Positions 56,244-64,000 of a stretch of 64,000 nucleotides of DNA are shown in pieces. Origin of the DNA: Rheum nobile (taxonomy: Eukaryota > Streptophyta > Magnoliopsida > Caryophyllales > Polygonaceae); the NCBI GenBank assembly GCA_027886185.1, contig WOAB01000152.1, positions 2,931,001-2,995,000 of the forward strand, read 5' to 3'. A program made the position numbers and the translations under genes. The notes beneath the pieces were generated by a model. It had not been told where the DNA came from. It made no database searches and worked only from the letters and a program-made list of their open reading frames with translations. How positions within the stretch are numbered: the stretch's first letter is position 1; the number at the start of each line of letters is the position of its first letter.

Positions 56244-57928
56244 GTTTGTAATCTTTATGTTGAAACTATAGTATATAATCATATGTCACATGAAATATAA
56301 AGGAAACTATAGGATATAATCACATATCACATGAAGTATAAAGGAAACTATAGGATATAATCACATATCACATGAAATATAAAGGAAACTATAGTATATA
56401 ATCACATATCACATGAAATATAAAGGAAACTATAGTATATAATCTTATATCACATGAAATATAATGAAAACTACAGTATATAATCATATGTCACATGAAA
56501 TATAAAGGAAACTATAGTATATAATCACATCTCACATGAAATATAAAGGAAACTATAGGATATAATCACATATGTCACATGAAATATAAAGGAAACTATA
56601 GTATATAATCACATATCACATGAAATATTAAGGTAACTATAGTATATAATCACATATCACATGAAATATAAAGGAAACTGTAGTATATAATCTTATATCA
56701 CATGAAATATAATGAAACCTATAGTATATAATCATATGTCACATGAAATATAAATGAAACTATAGTATATAATCACATCTCACATGAAATATAAAGAAAA
56801 CTATAGGATATAATCACATATGTCACATGAAATATAAAGGAAACTATAGTATATAATCACATATCACATGAAATATAAAGGAAACTATAGTATATAATCA
56901 CATATCACATGAAATATAAAGGAAACTATAGTATATAATCTTATATCACATGAAATATAATGAAAACTATAGTATATAATCAGATGTCACATGAAATATA
57001 AAGGAAACTATAGTATATAATCATATGTCATATGAAATATAAAGGAAACTATAGTATATAATCACATATCACATGAAATATAAAGGAAACTATAGTATAT
57101 AATCATATGTCACATGAAATATAAAGGAAACTATAAGATATAGTCACATATCACATGAAATATAAAGGAAACTATAGGATATAATCACATATCACATGAA
57201 ATATAAAGGAAACTATAGTATATAATCATATGTCACATGAAATATAAAGGAAACTATAGGATATAATCACATATCACATGAAATATAAAGCAAACTATAG
57301 GATATAATCACATGTCACATGAAATATAAAGGAAACTATAGTATATAATCAAATGTCATATGAAATATAAATGAAACTATAGTATATAATCACATATCAC
57401 ATGAAATATAAATGAAACTATAGTATATAATCACATATCACATGAAATATAAAGGAAACTATAGTATATAATCACATATCACATGAAATATAAAGGAAAC
57501 TATAGTATATAATCTTATATCGCATGAAATATAATGAAAACTATAGTATATAATCATATGTCACATGAAATATAAAGGAAACTATAGTATATAATCACAT
57601 ATGTCACATGAAATACAAAGGAAACTATAGTATATAATCATATGTCACATGAAATATAAAGGAAACTATAGTATATAATCACATATCACATGAAATATAA
57701 AGGAAACTATAGGATATAATCACATATCACATGAAATATAAAGCAAACTATAGGATATAATCATATGTCACATGAAATATAAAGGAAACTATAGTATATA
57801 ATCACATCTCACATGAAATATAAAGGAAACTATAGGATATAATCACATATGTCACATGAAATATAAAGGAAACTATAGTACATAATCACATTTCACATAT
57901 CACATGAAATATTAAGGAAACTATAGTA
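56244..57928. repeat. Tandem array of a 41-bp AT-rich repeat
   Basis: About 40 copies of a unit like aaaggaaactatagtatata-atcacatatcacatgaaatat (41 bp), with variants at two sites (catatgtca versus catatcaca; aggatata versus agtatata). The order of variants suggests higher-order duplication. The last copy is cut by the CACTA terminus at 57929. No coding potential. Confidence 0.92.
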
Positions 57929-57941
57929 CACTACAAGAAAA
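57929..57941. other. CACTA terminal inverted repeat
   Basis: CACTACAAGAAAA, the conserved end bound and cut by CACTA transposase. The partner end is outside the window. Confidence 0.88.
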
Positions 57942-57944
57942 CCC

Positions 57945-58520
57945 ATTTTTTGCAACGACTAAAGTCGTTGCGATACATAGCAAGTCGTTGCGATACATAG
58001 TTTTTGCAACGACATTTGTCGTTGCAAGGTCGTTGCCCGTAACCCCGTAGTGAAAGGTTCTTGCAAAGACAAATTTTGTTCCAAAAAATTGCCTTTTCAC
58101 AACGACATGGTTTGTTGCAAAATATCTGTCGTTGCAATACATTGACAATATTTTGCAACAACCTTTTCCGTTGTAAAAAAAGGTAACATTTACAACAACT
58201 TATGTCGTTGCAATACATTGACAATATTTTGCAACGACCTTTTCCGTTGCAAAAAAAAGGTATCATTTACAACAACTTATGTCGTTGCAATACATTGACA
58301 ATATTTTGCAACAACCTTTCCGTTGCAAAAAAAGGTAACATTTACAACAACTTATGTCGTTGCAATACATTGACAATATTTTGCAACAACATTTGCCGTT
58401 GCAAAAAAAAGGTATCAATTGGTAGAATAGTTGTTTTTTTGCAACAAACTATGTCGTTGCAATACATAAACTTAAAAAAGGTAATACATTTTTTGTTTTG
58501 CAACGACTTGTGGGTGCTGT
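57945..58520. repeat. CACTA subterminal repeats
   Basis: Multiple copies of gtcgttgca and tgcaacgac in both orientations, organised from 58110 to 58420 as about four tandem units of about 84 bp ('ttatgtcgttgcaatacattgacaatattttgcaac..cc'). In En/Spm such motifs are the binding sites of TNPA. Confidence 0.82.
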
Positions 58521-58954
58521 ACTAAACAGTTATTTTCCGATGACCTGTTACAACAATTCTTATGACTCATTTCAGTTCATACAACCTGTATCCAAGATCA
58601 TAACAATAATAACTTCGACTATATAACCTTTAGAAATCTGTTCAAAATACAAAATATATCCATAATTATCAAAAAGATGTCTAACATCCAAATTATCATC
58701 CCCCAACCTGCATCAAATATCATACGACCTGTATCCAAAATCATTTCATAATAATCCCTTCGACATCCAAAAAGAAGGCACCAATTGCTTAGTGAAAATT
58801 ATTCCCAACCTGCATAGTTACAATATCATTATTCAGCTACTATTATCTTCCTACCTTCTTGCTAGACTATGAATAAGGAATATGAGATGAACTATTAAGA
58901 AGAAATCTGTGATGAACTAAAAAAAAAAATTTACCTGTTGGCATAATTACGGAA
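58521..58954. other. Non-coding CACTA interior
   Basis: AT-rich sequence between the subterminal repeats and the 3' end of the TNPA-like gene; it probably includes its 3' untranslated region. Confidence 0.4.
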
Positions 58955-61773
58955 TACCCCTATTTGCAAGTTGCTGCAACATTTCCCGCTTGAAATCTTC
59001 CATTGCTTGTTGTTGTTGTGCTTTATATTCTTCTATTTCTTGTTGTTGCTTTTTTTGGCTCTCTTCCAATTCTTGTTGTTGCTTTTGTTGGCTCTCTTCT
59101 AGTTCCTTTATCCTTTGCTCTTGTTCCTTTATCCGTTGGTCTTGTTGTTGTATTTTTCCTTGTTATTGTTCCAAAAGCCTTTATTGTTCCATCTGGTGCT
59201 TTCCTTTGGTATAACCGCGTAAAGCAATCCCTTTTCCACGAACATACCCAGACCTTGGCTCCAGAACTTGTGTCAATATTTCCTCTTGTGTCATTGAATC
59301 ACCAACTGTAGCAACTACATTTTTCAAATTTTCCTTCAACAAAATGCAAAAGAAGTTTAGAAACAGACTTATTAAATAATTTCAAACTTCCTGCATTAGA
59401 ATCTATGAGACATACATGAATTATTTTAGAACGTGTTCCATCAGCCCATTCAAGTTTGTCTTCTTTATTTGTATGTGTGTGCTCAATAAGCCATATCACA
59501 TCTGCAGAAGGCTTCACGCCGTCGTTCTCTTTTATCTAGTACATCATAAAATAATTATTAATAAATTCACTATAATTAAAATGAATCACAAGTGCAAATA
59601 TACTTAATTAACTATTAATTAAGTCTTACCATTATATCCTCAACTTCAACAAAGGCTAAATTTCCAGTAGTGTGAACACATCTGTTCTCAAACAATCTGT
59701 TTTTGGAGTTCCTTTGGCTTACAATCTATATGATAAATCACGTGGAAGATTAAAATCTATAAGGAACAACCATGAAGCTAGAAAAATGCATGTTATATGA
59801 GTAAATACCTTGAATTCATCTGAACCATAATGATTTACACACCATTCCCATTGCACTTGAGGTAAATCGGGTGGAGGATTTTTCAAGCGTTCAAGATCTG
59901 TTTTTTCACATTTAGGACTCTTGTAGTAATAATGCAATCGACATTTCCATAGCCTATATAAACGTTGCATTGTATCTAAAACGAAATTATGCATCTTCAA
60001 GTTGCAACTGGAATCACTAACTTGAAACTTATCCTGCAAGGCCAAAATAATATAACACATGGTGAGTTCAAGACATCACATCATCAACCAATTTATCCCT
60101 CAAAATCGACCACTGTCAATTCTGTTGAAAATTCAGATCTTTCCTTCATCAATCAGGGAGAAAGTTTAACAAAATCAAACTATAGATCATCAGCGAACAG
60201 ACAGATCAAGACATGATGATTCAAGACCTAATCAATCTGTAAATTTTTCCAAATAAAATAAAGCAGTATGACATATCTTCTTCAACAGAAACATGATGGC
60301 AAGAATCACCCAAAAACAAGAAGATACAATCAATGTACTACATTGCAAATAAGAGAAAATAAACTTTTTATACATTAATTAATGTGGTTATACCTAAATC
60401 CAAACAAATAATAGAACAATTTTGCAAATCAAAAGAAAAATAAATAAAAAATACCTGAATGTCCTTCCACATGCTGTCACTTGCAACAGATAAAGCTTCT
60501 TTCCAATTCTTAACATTTAATGGAGCTTTGGTCCTCACTACACGACCACAATCATTCACCAAATGTCGTGCATTTTCTCCAATTGCTCGATCGATTTCAT
60601 CAGGAATCTCAACGGTTAGTTTTGAGCCTTTTCCTTTGATTTTCATATCAACCACAAAACTTTTATACTTCCCTCTACTACCTCTTGCCCTTGTGTTACT
60701 TGTAGCTAATAACATGCAATGAATGAAATGTATTATCTTAGTTGTTTGTATAACCACAATACAATTTTTAAACTAGTACCAAAAACATTCATGTTACCTT
60801 CATTTACACTCGAGTCCCCATTTGTGGTTCTTGCTTGCTCCTCCACGACACGATTGATGTTTACTTCCCTAGGACAAGGAACTACAACTTCATTCACTTG
60901 CAATGACATAGCAACTCTGCTAGCTAGTTTAGTCATCCTCTTTCTTTTACCAAGTATATCTATAACCATATATATACACACATTTATTATTAATAGCTAG
61001 AATAACTACCGAACTCTGTCTATTAAAGCATAGGAACCAATGTGGCAGAATCAGCAGCATATATTCAATGATAATAACATACCTTCAGTCCTCTCATCAT
61101 TCACAAAACCTTCAGATTGACAATCAATGTCTGACTCTTCTTGAACTTGCTCTTCTTGAACTTGCTCTTCTTGAACATGCTCTTCTTGAACCTGCTCATC
61201 TTGAACTTGATGTAGATTTAGAACATGCTTGAGATTAGTGTGACTCAAAATCGATTGCTTTCTTTGTGCTTCTCTGCATGCTGCTCGTTGTCTTTCTAAA
61301 TCTATATGAGCATTGCGTAATAACCAAACCATATCAACAACCAGAATCAAAATAAAGCTTAATAAAAACAATGGAATCGAAGCATATATATTATTATTTT
61401 TTGTAACAAGTTCAACATCCATGTCAGATGGAACATTTTGCACCCTTTTAGTAAGTGCAGACTTTGTCATCATTGTTCCTGAATTTAGTAAGACCAAAAC
61501 TCATAGTCAAAGTGCAACATGAAATGTAAATACAATATACATGTTTTGAAGGAAATATAGCTAGATTACAATTAATAATTTACCTTTTCCATACAATATA
61601 CCACCATCTTCTGTATTACACCCATTGATTCGAGTAGATCGGATCATATCCTGAAGTCTTCCAGGAGCAATAACACTACGACTGTTGGGTTTCTTTCCTC
61701 CTCCTCTTCCAGTCATCTTTACTGCTTTCTCTTCCTCTTCCTTAACAAGCTGAGTAAAAAAACTAGAGAACAT
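58955..61773 (-). pseudogene. TNPA-like gene (Transposase_24, Ptta/En/Spm), with stops
   Basis: Putative accessory DNA-binding protein of the CACTA element, multi-exon on the minus strand. 61773-61585 has 'MTGRGGGKKPNSRSVIAPGR'. 61480-61085 has a tandem Val-Gln-Glu-Glu-Gln tract, about six units. 60965-60800 follows. 60706-60453 has 'GKLTVEIPDEID-like KLTVEIPDEIDRAIGEN' and 'SDSMWKDIQ'. 60034-59812 has 'RLYRLWKCRLHYYY' and 'WEWCVNHYGSDEF'. 59730-59630 and 59536-59415 contain 'WLIEHTHTNKED'. 59330-58955 has 'LTQVLEPRSGYVRGKGIALR', then a Gln/Glu coiled coil. Domain order fits PF03004. Two TAA codons lie near 59164-59185, before the coiled coil, so the C-terminus is probably lost. Confidence 0.75.
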
Positions 61774-61965
61774 AGCATTTGGTTAATATTTTCACATGAG
61801 TTGCATAAATAAGAGGCGATTATTAATCAAAAACTGAAAGACAGAAAAATAAACCCAGATAAGTCATACTAATAACACCAAAAGTATAATGTTCATAAAA
61901 ACAAAGTTATCACATTATAGAATGCAATAATAACATAACACAAAACAATACGATTGTCATTCTTT
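61774..61965. promoter_or_regulatory. Spacer between the two CACTA genes
   Basis: About 190 bp of AT-rich DNA between the end of the transposase gene and the start of the TNPA-like gene, both on the minus strand. It would have to contain the 3' end of one and the promoter of the other, unless both come from one transcript by alternative splicing as in En/Spm. Confidence 0.35.
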
Positions 61966-63989
61966 TCAGACAAATGATTCTTCTTCTTCATCATCAAACT
62001 CTTCTTCATCTTCTTCACTTGAGGTCTCAAACTCTTCAATTTCACCATCATTGATGAAGTCATCATCTGCCTTCATTTCCTCAATCAACTTTTTGACCAA
62101 TTCAACAATTTTAGCTTCGCGTTCGACCACAAAATCATTTGTAGCTAACGATTCAAGGGAGAAGTTAATATCCATGGAATCACTACTTTGCTCTTTAACA
62201 ATAGCCTCCACCTCAACCTGTTGATATGCATCCATATCCAAAGCTTGTTTATCACTATCATCACTTGGCATATCATAGAAATCCCTTGGCTGAGCCTTTA
62301 TCATGAATTCCCAATCTTCATTTCGTGGATCTTGTATATAAAATGCTTGCTCCACTTGTGATTCCAAAACATAAACTTCATCTGTCTTTAAAGATCTCAT
62401 CTTATTCACACTAGTGAACCCATATTCATCTACTTTATACCCTCTACCATGGTGTCCTACATCAAACCATCTACATTTGAAAACAAGAACACGATTTCCT
62501 CCAGGGTAATGAACCTCAAATATATCACTTAAAACACCATAGTATTCCTTATCTGAAGAGTCATCGCCTCTAACCATCACTCCACAATTTTGAGTTTTTC
62601 TATTTTCTGAGCGATCACGGGTGTGAAACCTATAACCATTTACAATGTATCCAGTATAACGCCTCACAACTCTTGAAGGACCACAAACTAGATTATACAA
62701 ATCATTATCAACACATCCCTTTTCATGCATTTTGCGTACCTGTGAAAATAAGGTTTTGAAAAGATTATTATTAATCTAATATTAAAACTCAAATTATCAA
62801 AAAAATATTATAGGAAAAATAAACACACTCGGTCAAGTATCCATTTGGAAAATTGAGCTTTATGCCTTTTTTCTATATTTCTTGGACATTCTCCTTGTAA
62901 TTCCAACTTGTGCTCTCTAAAAAAATTAGTTTAGAAAATATTTAAATAATTAAATCAGAATTATGTATTAATGAAGTAGAAAAGATGTTGAATAATGATG
63001 AAAATAAAGTTTCGTAAGAGAACTTACTCAACAAACTCGACAAGTTCATCGCAGTTATGGAGAATGTAAAAATGTAATTGATCACTCTCCTCAAAAGATA
63101 GATGTACAGGAGAACCCTTTCCAATACAACGTCCTAGTGGTTTAAATACCTCGAGATTTGAACCTGAAGTATCATCATCAACCTCATAGTCATCGTTTCT
63201 CGCTTTACGATTGAACTTAGTGTCAATATCACTCATGTATCTAGAGCAGAATGTTAAACATTCATCTGCAAGGTATCCTTCAGCAATAGAACCTTCTGGA
63301 TGTGCTCTATTTCGAACATATCTTTTTAATGTTCCGAGGTATCTGATGAGAATGAGATATTTGTAAGTGATAAACTCTTCATAAAATTTTTATAAAAATG
63401 AATATGATAAACAAATGATATACCTCTCAACCGGATACATCCAACGGTAACAAACTGGTCCACCAACCATTGCCTCACTTGCCAAGTGTACAACTAAATG
63501 CACCATTACATAAAAAAAAGCCGGTGGAAAGACCATCTCTAACTTGCACAATGTGTATGGAATCATTTTTTCAAGAGCTTCTAATTCTTCAATAGTTATG
63601 CTCTTTGCGCACAAGTTTCTAAAGAATGAACTTAACTCAACTAGAGGCTCGTAAACTTGTTTCGGCAAGAAACCATGAGTTGCAAGGGGAAGCAACTGCT
63701 CAATAAACACATGATGATCATGACTCTTCATTGATGAAATCTTCTTTCCGTTATCTTTGACACACCGAGAAATGTTTGATAAATATCCATCCGGGGATTT
63801 TATTTTAGAAAACATATCACATATGGCAGCCTTGGCATCTGAACTTAGAGAGTAGCATGCAACAGGCACACGTAATTTATCACCATCTAATACAGGATGC
63901 AACTCATGCCTAACTTTCATCTTCATCAAATCTATTCTAGCCTTTATGGTATCTTTGTTCTTGCCTTTTATGCTCATCAAGGTGCCCAA
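61966..63989 (-). CDS. TNP2-like CACTA transposase, 3' exons
   Basis: C-terminal part of the catalytic transposase; the catalytic Transposase_21 domain lies beyond the window. Exons on the minus strand: from the edge to 63424, a DUF4218 domain ('HDHHVFIEQLLPLATHGFLP', 'FFYVMVHLVVHLASEA', 'GPVCYRWMYPVER'); 63342-63028 ('YVRNRAHPEGSIAEGYLADE'); about 62918-62827 ('FSKWILDR'); 62739-61966, a DUF4216 domain ('VNGYRFHTRDRSENRKTQNC', 'FKCRWFDVGHHGRGYKVDEY', 'EQAFYIQDP') and an acidic tail. Splice sites are consensus (for example ttgagag|gtatat and ttcacag|gtacgc). No stop interrupts these exons, so this copy may be fairly young. Confidence 0.85.
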
Positions 63990-64000
63990 AATATTCTTGG

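Larger units (their letters stand above)
57929..64000 (-). mobile_element. CACTA (En/Spm) transposon, partial at window edge
   Basis: It starts with CACTACAAGAAAA, the diagnostic CACTA terminal motif, directly against the 41-bp array. Subterminal repeats follow, then two genes on the minus strand, as expected for an autonomous-type element: a TNPA-like gene and a TNP2-like transposase. It is at least 6.07 kb long and runs beyond 64000. The adjacent gta (57926-57928) would be one half of the 3-bp target duplication. Confidence 0.88.

Noticed and set aside
56244..57928. CRISPR-like array
   Set aside because: Units are contiguous 41-bp tandem repeats without unique spacers, no cas genes are near, and the genome is a plant.

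Overview
The window reads as nuclear DNA of a flowering plant, probably a eudicot, from a repeat-dense and gene-poor (for example pericentromeric) region. The evidence is LTR retrotransposons primed by plant tRNA-Asp and tRNA-iMet type sites, a CACTA transposon, an L1-type LINE with a C-terminal RNase H, TRIM, SINE and MITE elements, telomere-like CCCTAAA blocks, and no bacterial-style operons. The species cannot be named from sequence alone. Nearly everything is mobile DNA or its debris. The best non-TE coding candidates are a plant-mobile-domain gene (52.7-55.8 kb) and two short captured gene fragments near 34.6-34.9 kb.

Layout, 1-20.3 kb. 1-3914 is a minus-strand Athila/Tat-type Ty3/gypsy remnant: one LTR (1258-3013) with a PBS and gag on one side and a PPT and 3' internal sequence on the other, the arrangement of an LTR shared by two tandem element copies. 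It is cut at about 3915 by the truncated left LTR of element Y, a minus-strand gag-only element (LTR to 5102, gag 7.04-8.39 kb, PBS 9050, right LTR 9066-20331). The right LTR of Y is split by element A (10614-19368, plus strand), another gag-only element with 3.07-kb LTRs, a 5-bp target duplication, PBS, one gag and a PPT, but no protease, RT or integrase. A and Y are related and fit the class called TR-GAG.

Layout, 20.3-33.7 kb. Tandem repeats, a tRNA-related SINE-like unit, a small MITE, a long-TIR element filled with degenerate purine/pyrimidine repeats and invaded by a TAA-flanked PIF/Harbinger MITE, telomere-like blocks, AT arrays and an unexplained GC-richer stretch. At 26.3-33.75 kb there is an unusually clear three-layer nest. 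A dispersed repeat (Z) was hit by a SINE (15-bp target duplication), and the SINE was then hit by a decayed Tekay/Del-like element C (27120-33416, 5-bp target duplication).

Layout, 33.7-52 kb. An LTR-like stretch and a small cluster of host-gene fragments (WRKY group IId N-terminus; a separate acidic FEFNFKVP-type fragment) precede a decayed LINE (35.7-42.1 kb). From inside the LINE RT, a roughly 6-kb block is tandemly duplicated (40105-46095 and 46096-52070) with 4-bp microhomology at the junction. Each copy holds the LINE 3' half, an Athila/Tat-like LTR fragment, repeat Z and a TRIM.

Layout, 52-64 kb. A multi-exon plant mobile domain (MAIN-like) gene, a hairpin-rich 'caaaccgtgc' cluster, a 1.7-kb array of a 41-bp repeat, and a CACTA transposon whose terminal repeat begins exactly at the array edge (57929) and which runs off the window. 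It carries an En/Spm TNPA-like (Transposase_24) gene and the 3' exons of a TNP2-like transposase, both on the minus strand.

Functionally the elements depend on one another. The gag-only elements A and Y, the TRIM, the SINEs and the MITEs all lack enzymes and must borrow them. The only pol genes present (element C and the LINE) are broken, so active partners must lie elsewhere in the genome.
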